A stretch of DNA of 64,000 nucleotides from a virus (IMGVR_UViG_3300028829_004377:1-64000), one strand, 5' to 3'. Counted from the first letter of the stretch, positions 53,189-62,905 are shown. Made by a program: numbers and translations. Notes: generated by a model from the sequence alone, not told the origin.

Positions 53189-53223
53189 GATTCCTTAACA
53201 GTTACCTTTAAGTGATAGTCGAA

Positions 53224-53258
53224 AGGAAGGAAAAGGTTCCCTCCTCTCAACTTTTTTT
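53224..53258 (+). terminator. Probable plus-strand terminator between convergent genes
   Basis: AGGAAGGAA and TTCCCTCCT form a nine-position stem with one mismatch and an AAGG loop, followed after six bases by seven T (53252-53258). It would end the structural transcript ahead of the convergent phoH. Confidence 0.5.
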
Positions 53259-53950
53259 TATAAATTTTCCTTATAAAACATTTTGACTAGTTGTGCTACA
53301 ATATCTGATCTTACAATGTCTTTTAAACCAAATTTAATTATTGGAATATCGATATTATATTTTTGACACATCTCAACAAAATCAACTAAACCGTCACCGT
53401 TAGCTACATCAGATTGAGCAGGGTCACCTAGTAAAATTAACTTACTTCCTTCTCCTAATCTAGTTGTTACAGCTTTAATTTCTTCTATTGTTAAATTTTG
53501 AGCTTCATCTACTAACACTAAAGAGTTTTCAAATGATCTTCCTCTTATAGTCTCAATAGGTTGTACTTCTATTTCGTTTTTAGTTTCCATAAAGTCGTAA
53601 CGACCGGAACCTAAACCTTGTCTAAGCACATTAGTTAGAGGTGCTAACCATGGCGCTAGTTTATCTTTAATTGACCCAGGAAAGAAACCTAGAGAGCGTC
53701 CCGTTGGTACGTTAGCTCGTGAGAGTACTATCTTATCATAACCTCCTTTTAAGAATAGTTGACTTACTTTCATACCCGAACAATATGTCTTTCCTGTACC
53801 TGCAGGTCCAATAACAGCTGTTATAGAACTTTGTTCGATACAATCTAATAAGTATTGTTGAGTAGGATTTTTTGGTTGAATATGGAAGGATGCCGCGCTT
53901 TTAATATCAATCATAAAGGAATCCTTTTTGCGTGTCTTGGCTCTGCCCAT
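53258..53950 (-). CDS. phoH: PhoH-like ATPase
   Basis: The 230-aa protein has Walker A GPAGTGKT (residues 48-55), the PhoH signature SRANVPTGRSLGFFPGSIKDK, Walker B LVLVDEAQN and the downstream LLGDPAQSD. It is a common marine phage gene, related to the ATPase half of helicases, whose role in infection is not established. It is the only minus-strand gene in this half of the window and is preceded by a promoter and a terminator-like hairpin. Confidence 0.95.
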   Translation of the reverse strand: MGRAKTRKKDSFMIDIKSAASFHIQPKNPTQQYLLDCIEQSSITAVIGPAGTGKTYCSGMKVSQLFLKGGYDKIVLSRANVPTGRSLGFFPGSIKDKLAPWLAPLTNVLRQGLGSGRYDFMETKNEIEVQPIETIRGRSFENSLVLVDEAQNLTIEEIKAVTTRLGEGSKLILLGDPAQSDVANGDGLVDFVEMCQKYNIDIPIIKFGLKDIVRSDIVAQLVKMFYKENL

Positions 53951-53974
53951 TCGTACTTCTCCGTCTTATAAATG

Positions 53975-54008
53975 AAAAAAAGCTCAGACCTGATCCCAGG
54001 TTGAGCTT
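53975..54008 (-). terminator. Terminator-like hairpin in the phoH leader (possible attenuator)
   Basis: On the minus strand AAGCTCA and ACCTG-type arms make a 12-bp stem with one bulged base and a four-base loop, ending in GCTTTTTTT. It lies between the minus-strand late promoter (54052-54059) and the phoH start codon, so it could stop or attenuate phoH transcription. Confidence 0.7.
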
Positions 54009-54051
54009 ATTGTTGAAATGTATGATAACTTTTTTAATATTCATACTATAA

Positions 54052-54059
54052 TATTTATA
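54052..54059 (-). promoter_or_regulatory. Late promoter TATAAATA facing phoH
   Basis: The minus strand reads TATAAATA, overlapping the first base of the uvsY ATG on the other strand. It lies about 100 bases upstream of phoH, with the terminator-like hairpin between. Confidence 0.5.
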
Positions 54060-54493
54060 TGATAACGCATGAACAGTTACTAGATTTATGGGAAAAAGAT
54101 GCTGAGATTGATAAAAATAATCTCGACACTACTGCTGCATCTGTGCCTAAATTACATCATAAATATCTAAAAATATATCTTGACCTAAGAGCTAAAAAGA
54201 TTGCATTCAATCATAAGCTAGAAGCAATAAGAAAAGATAAAGAATTATATTATACAGGTCAAGCAACTTCAGATACTTATAAAGAGAAGCCTTTCGATCT
54301 TAAACTTAAGACTAAGTCTGGTATTGAGAAGCATGTAAATACTGACCCTGAGGTAGTAGGATTGTTAAAGAAAATAGAATATATGGATGTACTTCTAGAA
54401 GGTGTACAGCATATCTTAGATCAGATAAAGTGGCGTAATCAGTCTATACGATCTGCGATAGATTGGATTAAGTTTACATCTGGTGAGCTATGA
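54059..54493 (+). CDS. uvsY: Recombination mediator UvsY
   Basis: The 144-aa protein matches UvsY in length (137 in T4) and content: LWEKDAEIDKNNLDTTAASVPKLHHKY at the N-terminus (read in two parts) and a C-terminal WRNQSIRSAIDWIKF. UvsY loads the UvsX recombinase onto gp32-coated single-stranded DNA. It lies next to UvsW, as in T4. There is almost no leader: the ATG overlaps the divergent late promoter. Confidence 0.92.
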   Translation: MITHEQLLDLWEKDAEIDKNNLDTTAASVPKLHHKYLKIYLDLRAKKIAFNHKLEAIRKDKELYYTGQATSDTYKEKPFDLKLKTKSGIEKHVNTDPEVVGLLKKIEYMDVLLEGVQHILDQIKWRNQSIRSAIDWIKFTSGEL

Positions 54494-55950
54494 TAGTATT
54501 TAAAAAGAAAGATGACGTTCATCTTACTTTCGATGGCGACAGACATGAACTGCAACAGCTATCAGATTACTTTACATTCAAAGTTCCAGGTGCAGAGTTC
54601 TCACCACAATATAGAAATAAGTTCTGGGATGGTAAAATACGTTTAGTTAACTTACGTAACTTTACTTTATATGGTGGACTATGGCAAGAGATAATTAAGT
54701 TTAGTAAAGACTTAGATGTTGAAGTTGAGTTTGAAGGTACTAAGTTTGACTTTCCAGGAAGAGAGCAGCCAGTATCAGATCAGATGTTAGATGGTTACTT
54801 AGACTTTCTTAAGCCATTAAGTAAAAAGAAACCTATAACAATAAGAGACTATCAAAGAGAAGCATTTAAGATAGCTATAAGGCAACAAAGAACTTTATTA
54901 TTATCTCCTACTGCTTCTGGTAAAAGTTTAATTGCATATAGTTTATGTAGGTGGTGGGAACAAGTACACGATAGAAAGATACTTATCATAGTACCTACTA
55001 TATCTTTAGTAGCTCAAATGATAGGTGACTTTAAAGATTACTCGGGAGGTAGTTATGCACCTCACGGTATAACGGGAGGTTTAGAAAAAGAGACAGATAA
55101 GAGATGTGTAGTATCTACTTGGCAATCAATTCATAAAATGTCAACTGGGTGGTTTGCACAATTTGGTTCTGTAATAGTAGATGAAGTTCATCATGCTCAA
55201 GCTAAATCTATACAAAAGATCATGGGTAAATTATTGATCTGTCCAGATAGAATAGGTCTAACTGGCACACTGCAGGAAGCAAAGACTCATGAGTTAGTAC
55301 TCAAAGGTTTATTTGGTCCTGTACATAAAGTAATAACTACAAAGGAGTTAATAGATAGAAATCAAATATCAGATTTATCAGTTCGTATTCTAACTTTACA
55401 ATACGGCGCAGAAGATCGAAAGCTTTTAAGCAAATATAAATATCAAGAAGAGATAGATTATCTTATTGGTCATGAGAGAAGAAATAAAATTATAGCTCGT
55501 ATGGCAGGAGACTTACCTGGTAATACGTTAGTAGTTTTTAGTAGAATAGCTCATGGAAAAGCCATATATGATCTTATCGAAACTGAAAAGGACTTACATT
55601 ATGTTGCTGGAGAGACAGATAAAGATTCGAGAGAAGCTGTTAGATACCTTGCTGAGAACAACGATACTATCATCGTTGCATCACTTGGTGTATTTAGCAC
55701 GGGGATTAATATTCGTAACCTCCACAACCTCGTATTTGCTCATCCAAGTAAATCCAAAATTAAAGTCCTACAATCGATCGGTCGCGTTTTAAGAAAAGCT
55801 GATAATGGTGTAAAAGCTACAGTGTTTGATATTGTAGATGATCTTAAGCATGGATCAAGAGAAAACTTTGCTTTAAGACATGCAAGTGAGCGCTTTAAAT
55901 TTTATGTGGACGAATCGTTTGATTTTAAAATATCTAAAATAGAATTATGA
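54490..55950 (+). CDS. uvsW: Recombination/branch-migration helicase UvsW
   Basis: The 486-aa superfamily 2 helicase has Q-motif region IRDYQREAF, Walker A LSPTASGKSL, DEVH in VIVDEVHHAQ, the GLTGTL motif III, and motif VI QSIGRVLRK. T4 UvsW (503 aa) unwinds branched DNA and R-loops and shifts replication to the recombination mode. It overlaps uvsY by four bases (ATGA) and the sigma gene by four. Confidence 0.95.
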   Translation: MIVFKKKDDVHLTFDGDRHELQQLSDYFTFKVPGAEFSPQYRNKFWDGKIRLVNLRNFTLYGGLWQEIIKFSKDLDVEVEFEGTKFDFPGREQPVSDQMLDGYLDFLKPLSKKKPITIRDYQREAFKIAIRQQRTLLLSPTASGKSLIAYSLCRWWEQVHDRKILIIVPTISLVAQMIGDFKDYSGGSYAPHGITGGLEKETDKRCVVSTWQSIHKMSTGWFAQFGSVIVDEVHHAQAKSIQKIMGKLLICPDRIGLTGTLQEAKTHELVLKGLFGPVHKVITTKELIDRNQISDLSVRILTLQYGAEDRKLLSKYKYQEEIDYLIGHERRNKIIARMAGDLPGNTLVVFSRIAHGKAIYDLIETEKDLHYVAGETDKDSREAVRYLAENNDTIIVASLGVFSTGINIRNLHNLVFAHPSKSKIKVLQSIGRVLRKADNGVKATVFDIVDDLKHGSRENFALRHASERFKFYVDESFDFKISKIEL

Positions 55951-56573
55951 CAGCTATGGAAACACCAACACCACAAAGAAGAACAAGACTAAAACCTGGT
56001 AACGAACATTACGTAAACAATAAAGAGTTTACTAAAGCGTTAGATGAGTATGCAAGAGACTGTAAAGAGAAACTTGCTTCTGGAAAAACTAGACCTATTA
56101 TGAACAAATATTTAGGAGAATGCGTTATAAAAATGGCGTCAAGACTTTCTCTTTCACCTAACTTTAGAGGCTATGCTTATAGAGAAGAGATGGTACAAGA
56201 TGCTATTTTAGGAGCAGTAAATTATATGCATTTGTTTGATGGTAGTAGATTTAATAATGGATTTGCATATGTGACTCAGATATTGTTCTCACATATGATA
56301 CAAACTATTAAAAAAGAAAAAAAGAAATACGAATTAAATTTAAAACTAATTCAGAAAGCTGAACTACAGCATATGAATGACCCTGAGTTTCAGTCTGCAG
56401 CTATGGAAGGTGCTAGAGCTATAGCAGATCAAAAACTAGGTGAGATAGCAGACAGTAAGAAGCATGTATCTAAAAGAGCAACTGGCTTTAGATTAAGGTC
56501 AGGTTATACAAAAGCTGATAGAGAGGCTTACAAAGGAACACCATTATCAGAATCAGAACCAAAGGATAATTAA
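55947..56573 (+). CDS. gp55: Late-transcription sigma factor gp55
   Basis: The 208-aa protein has the gp55 organisation: YREEMVQDAILGAVNYMHLF and FDGSRFNNGFAYVTQILFSHM are sigma region 2-like helices recognising the -10 element. T4 gp55 is 185 aa. It directs host RNA polymerase to TATAAATA late promoters, which are abundant here. It is coupled to uvsW and gp47 by overlapping start/stop codons. Confidence 0.93.
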   Translation: MTAMETPTPQRRTRLKPGNEHYVNNKEFTKALDEYARDCKEKLASGKTRPIMNKYLGECVIKMASRLSLSPNFRGYAYREEMVQDAILGAVNYMHLFDGSRFNNGFAYVTQILFSHMIQTIKKEKKKYELNLKLIQKAELQHMNDPEFQSAAMEGARAIADQKLGEIADSKKHVSKRATGFRLRSGYTKADREAYKGTPLSESEPKDN

Positions 56574-57622
56574 TGAAGATAGCGATACTTGGTGATACAC
56601 ATTTCGGTTCTCGTAACTCGAATAGTATCATACAACTTTGGCAAGAAAAGTTTTTTAAAGATGTATTCTGGCCGTATATAGATGAACATAATATTAAAAC
56701 TGTAATACAAACTGGCGACTATTTCGATAATCGTAAGTGGATTAATATACAGACTATGGCTTTCCAGAAAAAAATATTCGTAGATCATATCCAGAAAAGA
56801 GATATGACTTGTTATGGTATAATAGGTAACCATGATATACCTTTACGATATTCTTTAGAAAATAACTCACCTGGTCAATTACTTAACCATGAAAAAGGTA
56901 TGGTCTATTATGATAAGACTACAAATCTTGAGCTAGATGGAGTAACATTTACTCTTATGCCTTGGCTATGCAAGGATAATCAAGAGGAATCAGTAGATAT
57001 TATACGTAATGGTGGTGAAGTATTAGTAGGTCATTATGAAATAGATGGTATGGATATGCATCCTGGTGCTAAAGCTAGAGCAGAACTTAAACCTGCTGAC
57101 TTTAAAAATTGGAAGTATGTTATATCTGGACACTACCATACTCATTCAGAAAAGGCAAATATTAATTACGTAGGTACTCCATATCAGATGACATGGAATG
57201 ATGCTAAAGGTAAGAACGGTTTTTGGATTATGGATACTACAGATCTTAGTATGGAGTATATAGTTAACCCTTATACTTTCTTTCATAGAATCTATTGGGA
57301 AGACGGGACCGATTATGATATATCTACTATAACTAACTCGTACGTTAAATTAATAATAAAGAAGAAATCTGACTTTGAAATATTCGAAAAGTTTATCGAT
57401 AAAGTAAATCATCATGATCCTTTCGACCTAAAAATTATAGAATCGTTTGAAGAGTATAACGAAGATAATGTAGGTGATATGATTAAGATGGTTGCTACTA
57501 CTGATCTTATAGGTCAGTATATAGATGACGTTGCTACTGATAATAATAAAGAAGCGATAAAGAAACTCATGTTAGAAATATATGAAGATGCGATGAGGAC
57601 GGAAGAGTTTGATACAGTTTGA
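56573..57622 (+). CDS. gp47: Recombination endonuclease subunit gp47 (Mre11-like)
   Basis: The 349-aa protein has the metallophosphoesterase motifs GDTHFGSRN (residues 7-15), QTGDYFDNRKW, GNHDIPL and SGHYHTHSE. gp47 with gp46 resects DNA ends, like Mre11-Rad50. T4 gp47 is 339 aa. It overlaps gp46 by 14 bases. Confidence 0.96.
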   Translation: MKIAILGDTHFGSRNSNSIIQLWQEKFFKDVFWPYIDEHNIKTVIQTGDYFDNRKWINIQTMAFQKKIFVDHIQKRDMTCYGIIGNHDIPLRYSLENNSPGQLLNHEKGMVYYDKTTNLELDGVTFTLMPWLCKDNQEESVDIIRNGGEVLVGHYEIDGMDMHPGAKARAELKPADFKNWKYVISGHYHTHSEKANINYVGTPYQMTWNDAKGKNGFWIMDTTDLSMEYIVNPYTFFHRIYWEDGTDYDISTITNSYVKLIIKKKSDFEIFEKFIDKVNHHDPFDLKIIESFEEYNEDNVGDMIKMVATTDLIGQYIDDVATDNNKEAIKKLMLEIYEDAMRTEEFDTV

Positions 57623-59321
57623 TGAGATTACATATAAAAATTTCCTATCTACAGGCAATACAGGCCAGACATTATTTCTAAGTAGAACTCCCTCAGCACT
57701 TATAACTGGACCTAATGGTTCAGGTAAGTCTACTATGTTAGATGCTTTATGTTTTGCTGTATTCAATAAACCTTATAGAGCTATATCTAAGACTCAGTTA
57801 GTAAACTCTGTTAACGAAAAAGGTTTAGAAGTAACTCTTAAGTTAAGAGTGAAAGGTATACCATATAAAATAATTAGAGGTGTTAAACCTAATATATTTG
57901 AAATCTATAAAGAGGATAATCTTTTAACTCAAGATGCTTCTTTAAGAGACTATCAGCAAAAGCTAGAAGATATTATAGGTTTAAATTACAAGTCATTTAC
58001 TCAGATTGTTATTTTAGGTACAGCTAGATATCAATCGTTTATGGACTTAGCTAACTGGGAACGTAGAGGTATCATAGAAGAAATATTAGACATAACTGTT
58101 TTTTCTAGAATGAATGCTATACTTAAAACGAGAGATAATAATCTAGAATTAGATATAAAAGATACTGATTACAATAAAGACTTAAACAAGACTAAAATAT
58201 CTGCTCAGAATGGTTTGATTGATAATATTACTGCTCGTTCTAGAGAGTCTGTAGATAAGATTGAAGAAGAAGAGTTAAGAGTCAATGCCGAAATAAAGTT
58301 GTTGGAAGAACAGCTTATTAAGAAAGACTCTGATATAGAAAGTTTACTCTTAGAGATTACAGAAGAAGATAAGTTAAAGAATAAACTAAAAGAAGGTGAG
58401 TACCAGTTATTCAAAGTTAAGACTGAACTAACTAGTCATGATAAAAAATTAAGCTTCTATCAAAATAATTCTATATGTCCTGAATGTGATCAGCCTCTTA
58501 CTGAAGAGCATAAGAATAATAAAATTAGTTTACATGCTGCTAAGAAGACAAAGTATAGTAGTATTATAGGTACTGCTGAAACTGCTATAAGTAATATACA
58601 AGATAATGTAAGAGCTATAAACGCAGTTAAAGAAAAAGTTACTGATATAAGATCAGATAAATCTAAACTAGCTGCTGATATAAACTCTAATAAAGCCTAT
58701 CTTAATAACCTAAACAATAATAAGAACGTAAAAGCTGATGCTAAATCTCTTAATGATGCTAAAGCACAACTAGCTGCATTAAAAGAAGAGAAAAAAGAAA
58801 TACAATCCAAGTCTCTACAACAATTAGAACTTAAGCATCATCTAGAAGTGTGTAAAGTATTACTAAAAGATACTGGTATAAAAGCTAAAATCATAAAGCA
58901 ATACTTACCTGTTATGAATAAACTTATCAATAAGTACTTAGATAGAATGGGTGCTAACTATTCGTTTAACTTAGACGAAAACTTTAACGAAAGTATAAAG
59001 AGTAGATATAGAGATCATTTTAGTTATGCTTCTTTCTCAGAAGGAGAGAAGATGAGAATAGATCTTGCGTTAATGTTTACTTGGAGAGAGATTGCTAAGT
59101 TAAAGAACTCTGTTAATACTAATCTACTTATTATGGATGAGGTAGGTGATAGTTCTTTAGATGCTGAAGCTACAGATATACTATGGGACATTATAGGTGA
59201 TATGGAAGGTACAAACGTATGGGTTATATCTCATAAGTATCAAACTGGAGATAGATTTAAGTCTCTTATCGAGTTCTATAAGCAAGGCAACTTCTCATAC
59301 ATTAAAGACTCAATAGTTTAA
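57609..59321 (+). CDS. gp46: Recombination endonuclease subunit gp46 (Rad50-like)
   Basis: The 570-aa SMC-like ATPase starts with TTG (57609). Walker A GPNGSGKST is at residues 34-42; a coiled coil with a zinc-hook CPEC motif occupies the middle; and the C-terminal signature SEGEKMRIDLALMF plus Walker B LLIMDEVGDSSLD complete the ATPase head. T4 gp46 is 560 aa. A single Asp-Ser-Asp occurs in the coiled coil. Confidence 0.96.
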   Translation: MIQFDEITYKNFLSTGNTGQTLFLSRTPSALITGPNGSGKSTMLDALCFAVFNKPYRAISKTQLVNSVNEKGLEVTLKLRVKGIPYKIIRGVKPNIFEIYKEDNLLTQDASLRDYQQKLEDIIGLNYKSFTQIVILGTARYQSFMDLANWERRGIIEEILDITVFSRMNAILKTRDNNLELDIKDTDYNKDLNKTKISAQNGLIDNITARSRESVDKIEEEELRVNAEIKLLEEQLIKKDSDIESLLLEITEEDKLKNKLKEGEYQLFKVKTELTSHDKKLSFYQNNSICPECDQPLTEEHKNNKISLHAAKKTKYSSIIGTAETAISNIQDNVRAINAVKEKVTDIRSDKSKLAADINSNKAYLNNLNNNKNVKADAKSLNDAKAQLAALKEEKKEIQSKSLQQLELKHHLEVCKVLLKDTGIKAKIIKQYLPVMNKLINKYLDRMGANYSFNLDENFNESIKSRYRDHFSYASFSEGEKMRIDLALMFTWREIAKLKNSVNTNLLIMDEVGDSSLDAEATDILWDIIGDMEGTNVWVISHKYQTGDRFKSLIEFYKQGNFSYIKDSIV

Positions 59322-59327
59322 TAAATA
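59320..59327 (+). promoter_or_regulatory. Late-promoter-like AATAAATA at a start codon
   Basis: AATAAATA overlaps the gp46 stop and ends four bases before the ATG at 59332. It may drive a near-leaderless late message, or be chance in AT-rich sequence. Confidence 0.35.
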
Positions 59328-59331
59328 AAAC

Positions 59332-62103
59332 ATGAGATTATTTAGAGTAGACTTTAAAGATAAAATAAGACCACCAATTCTTATCAGAGGCAAAACTAAA
59401 GCACAAGTAGCTCTCGACATGAAAGAGAAGTATGGTGAGTACATTGTAAGAGTAGATTACATATCACACGAAGACGCTGAGTCCCAATTCGGTCATTTTG
59501 ATTTGTTTAAAGAGGGTATTAATGTCAAGACAGCTGATATGGGTGATGTTGTAGATGATTTTTACAAATCAGATGCTCCTCAATTTAAAGGTAAATCAAA
59601 AACAAAGAGAAGACAAATGGCAATAGCAGCAAAATTATCAGCAGATGAAGATAAGAAAGTGCCTTCAATGGCTAGTTTAGAAAACAAACCTAAGTTAAAA
59701 ATACAACTTAAAAAAGCTACAAATGCATACGATAAGAATAAAGATGTGCTAGCTAAACATGGTTTCAAAAGACCTTCAATGAACGAAAATGATAAATATG
59801 ATAATGAATATAATGAGGAAATTAAAATGATTAAAGATCAATTTAAAAATCACATAGATGAAATTTCTAAAGATAAAATATATAATTATTTAGATAAATC
59901 AGGTCAAGAACCAGGTCATAAAAAAGATATGGAATCAGCATCTTCAAAAAGAGATAAAGGTTTTGATATGGCTACTAAAAAAGTTATTGGTAAAGCTAAA
60001 GTAAATGCTACTGAATCTAATATTGATGAAATTTCTAAAGATATGAAAAGTAGATATATTAAAAAAGCTGTTAGTAATTTAAAAGATAGAAGTTTTTCTC
60101 AAGGCATGGCTTATTCTAAACCTTTTGGAGGATCATCTCCAGAAGCTCAAAGAAATGATATTAAAATAGATAATAGAATGCAAGGTATAAAAAAAGCAGC
60201 TAAAGAAGATATAAATCAAGTTGATGAAATTTCTAAAAATACAGCTGCAAGCTATATTAGTAAAGCTTCTAGAGACGTTTATCATAAAGGTACAAACCAG
60301 GGACGAGCTGATGCAATAGCTGGTGCTGGAGGTTCTCATCCTGATCAAAATTATGATACAGGACCTGAAAGAAAAGCAGCTAAAAGAGTTGGTGGTATTG
60401 ATAAAGCTACTAAAAGATTAATGAAGAAAGAAACTTTTGCTCCTCCATATGCAGAATTTATTACACCAGAGTCAGACTTGAATGAAGAAATGTATTTTAA
60501 AGTTAACATTTCAGGTCTTCCAGATATGTATATGACAGCATCATCAGCAGGTATGATTAAAGCTAAGCTTAGAAAGATGTTGAAGAATATGGATATGATA
60601 GGTGATATTGTTAAGACTCCTAAAGCAGATGTCAGAAAAGCTTTTAGAATGAAAGCTATGGAAGGTGAAGAGTCAACAAATGAAGAAGCAATTGTTGAAA
60701 AACAAAGATTAGATCCAAATTGTTGGGATGGTTATAAGAAAGCAGGTACTAAAATGAAGGGTGGAATAAGAGTCAATAATTGTGTTCCAGAAGGTAAGGC
60801 TTATGGCCCTACTGGAGTAAGCTACTTTGTTCCTAAAGGACATAAAGACGAAGTAGATCCTAAAACAAAAGAGAAGTATCCTGAGAGACAAAAAGAAGAT
60901 ACAGTGAAAGAAGTTACAGCACGATCATCTGGATATGGTATAAGAAATAAAGTTTCAGATATGCCAGGTGTAGATTATAGTTGGAGAGATAAGAATAAAG
61001 GTTCAATTGCATCTAAAGACGCTGTCAAAAGAGCTAATGCACAATCAGACGCAAAGCGAGCTGAGTATAGAAAAAAAATGGGTATGAAAGAAGACATTAT
61101 AGATAACGTATCTAAATTTGGTCCTCCTAAAGAAGCTGAAGTGCAAGAGTCAAAAAAAAAAGTTGATGTAATTCAGCAAGTAAACTTTACTTCAATTCTT
61201 ACTGGTGATAATCCTTTCTATAGATCACTTCCAGAAGATCATGGAACATATTCAGATAATACTTATGCGGATGGTGATCATAAATTAAATTCACATCACT
61301 TAGACTCCGCTCACGCAATGCATAAAAAATCTAATCATGCTGGTGTAAAATTCCATACAGCTATGGGTGATGATGAACCGCATGCTGTGACTGTAAATAA
61401 AGGCAGCCCTGCTTTAAAAGATAAAAAGTTTATGGGTCATGTAAAAAAACTTACTAAAATGAATGAAGGTCATGATGAGATTCAAGACAAGAATGCTGAT
61501 GGTCTAGACGACAATCAAAAGCCTGAGGGTAGTAAAACTGCTAAACAGTTCCCTGCTCCTAAAGATGCAAAGAAAAAAATGAAAAATATGAAGATGGAAT
61601 TTTTTAAACAGGACGAAGTATCAGATTATATGATAGAAAAGTCTAAGTTAAAAAAAGGTGACATGAAAATGAGAGGTGGGAAGCTAGAGCCTAAGGCAAT
61701 GGCAGCTCTCAAGACAATGAGTCAGGATGAAGCTAAGGTACTGGTTCAGGGTCTACCCGCTAATTTAAGAAGATCAACTATGAAAGAACTTGGAATAAAA
61801 GAAGTAGTAGATGGTCGTACAACAGCATTTAAGACAACAGTTGAAAGACTTATAACAGCTAAGAATAAACCTGAGTTAGACGAAGCTGATATGACTGATG
61901 CACAAGTGCAATCTGCTAAGAAGGATGATAGTGCAATGGTTAAATCTGCTCAAAAGAAAGCTCGAGCTGATGTTATAAATTCAATGAATAAACCTAAAGT
62001 AAATGAGTTAAAGACTGATGATGATTTACCTAACTTAAAAGGTCTCAAAGAAGTTTCTGATCATGAAAGAAAAAAAGCATATAATTCAGCTAAAGACTTA
62101 TAG
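59332..62103 (+). CDS. Large modular phage protein with ISKxxxxYIKKA modules
   Basis: The 923-aa, Lys-rich, Cys-poor protein begins with a compact domain (MRLFRVDFKDKIRPPILIRG). From about residue 177 it has three copies of a DEISKxxxxxYIxKA module shared with the gene at 50415. Later come RLDPNCWDGYKKAGTKMKGG with RVNNCVPEG, a motif known to me from other marine phages, and several Asp/Lys-rich linkers. It looks like a chain of small modules for binding, perhaps an internal head or structural protein. No catalytic motif is recognised. Confidence 0.6.
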   Translation: MRLFRVDFKDKIRPPILIRGKTKAQVALDMKEKYGEYIVRVDYISHEDAESQFGHFDLFKEGINVKTADMGDVVDDFYKSDAPQFKGKSKTKRRQMAIAAKLSADEDKKVPSMASLENKPKLKIQLKKATNAYDKNKDVLAKHGFKRPSMNENDKYDNEYNEEIKMIKDQFKNHIDEISKDKIYNYLDKSGQEPGHKKDMESASSKRDKGFDMATKKVIGKAKVNATESNIDEISKDMKSRYIKKAVSNLKDRSFSQGMAYSKPFGGSSPEAQRNDIKIDNRMQGIKKAAKEDINQVDEISKNTAASYISKASRDVYHKGTNQGRADAIAGAGGSHPDQNYDTGPERKAAKRVGGIDKATKRLMKKETFAPPYAEFITPESDLNEEMYFKVNISGLPDMYMTASSAGMIKAKLRKMLKNMDMIGDIVKTPKADVRKAFRMKAMEGEESTNEEAIVEKQRLDPNCWDGYKKAGTKMKGGIRVNNCVPEGKAYGPTGVSYFVPKGHKDEVDPKTKEKYPERQKEDTVKEVTARSSGYGIRNKVSDMPGVDYSWRDKNKGSIASKDAVKRANAQSDAKRAEYRKKMGMKEDIIDNVSKFGPPKEAEVQESKKKVDVIQQVNFTSILTGDNPFYRSLPEDHGTYSDNTYADGDHKLNSHHLDSAHAMHKKSNHAGVKFHTAMGDDEPHAVTVNKGSPALKDKKFMGHVKKLTKMNEGHDEIQDKNADGLDDNQKPEGSKTAKQFPAPKDAKKKMKNMKMEFFKQDEVSDYMIEKSKLKKGDMKMRGGKLEPKAMAALKTMSQDEAKVLVQGLPANLRRSTMKELGIKEVVDGRTTAFKTTVERLITAKNKPELDEADMTDAQVQSAKKDDSAMVKSAQKKARADVINSMNKPKVNELKTDDDLPNLKGLKEVSDHERKKAYNSAKDL
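59857..60440 (+). repeat. Three DEISK module repeats
   Basis: Modules beginning DEISKDKIYNYLDK, DEISKDMKSRYIKKAVSNLK and DEISKNTAASYISKASRD follow each other at intervals of about 60 residues, each ending in a Lys-rich tail. A fourth copy lies in the gene at 50415. Confidence 0.75.
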
Positions 62104-62134
62104 AAAAAATAATTAAACTTACTATAACTATATT

Positions 62135-62905
62135 ATGAAAGTATCGCTCTTCACCGATTACGGTGCCTTAAATAGCTCTCCTATATTCAAAGCTTTCGCA
62201 GAAGGCTGCAACGAAGAAGTTGTGTACAATGATATGGATGCTGATGTAGCAGTCATATGGTCTATTTTATTTTCTGGAAGAATGAGAAAAAATAAAGACG
62301 TATGGCAACATTTTACTAAACAAAATAAACCTATAATAGTAATAGAAGTTGGGAGTATATTTAGAGACAAGACCTGGAGAGTAGGTATTGGAGGAATAAA
62401 TAGAAGTGCAGAGTTTGCAAACAAAGATAATTTAGATAGAAAAAGAAAAGATAAATTTAACCTAGCTATAAGACCTTATATAAAAAGTGGCGAATTTATA
62501 ACGATAGCTACACAGCGTCAAGATTCACATCAGTGGTTTGGAATGCCTCCTACTGATGAATGGATCAAGCAATGTGTAAAAGAAATTAATAAGTATACTG
62601 ATAAACCTATAGTTATTAGACCACACCCTAGAGATAAGGTTACTAATTGGAATAAACTTGCTGACGAGTTGACTGGCAAAATATTTTACGATATGCCAGA
62701 GAGTACTGGTGTTGGTGATGCAGTAAACTTTAGAGACATTATGAGTAGATCATGGTGTGTCGTAAACTATAGTTCAGGACCTGCATTGGAGGCAGCTTTA
62801 AATGGAGTACATGTTTATACTGGGTCTGCTAGTTTTGCTTATCCTTTATCTATACGTGATTGGAAGGATATCGAAAGTCCACCAAGAGTTGATCGTACTG
62901 ACTAG
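62135..62905 (+). CDS. GT-B/capsule-glycosyltransferase-like gene, ended by an in-frame amber
   Basis: The 256-aa product has VSLFTDYGALNSSPIFKAF at the N-terminus and a C-terminal VIRPHPRDKV, then NYSSGPALEAALNGVHVYTG, the pattern of GT-B-like enzymes of capsule or teichoic-acid type. It stops at TAG (62903-62905). The next 27 codons in the same frame read as a sensible C-terminus, so the gene seems interrupted by a nonsense codon. The paralogue at 62962 shows a similar layout. Confidence 0.65.
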   Translation: MKVSLFTDYGALNSSPIFKAFAEGCNEEVVYNDMDADVAVIWSILFSGRMRKNKDVWQHFTKQNKPIIVIEVGSIFRDKTWRVGIGGINRSAEFANKDNLDRKRKDKFNLAIRPYIKSGEFITIATQRQDSHQWFGMPPTDEWIKQCVKEINKYTDKPIVIRPHPRDKVTNWNKLADELTGKIFYDMPESTGVGDAVNFRDIMSRSWCVVNYSSGPALEAALNGVHVYTGSASFAYPLSIRDWKDIESPPRVDRTD

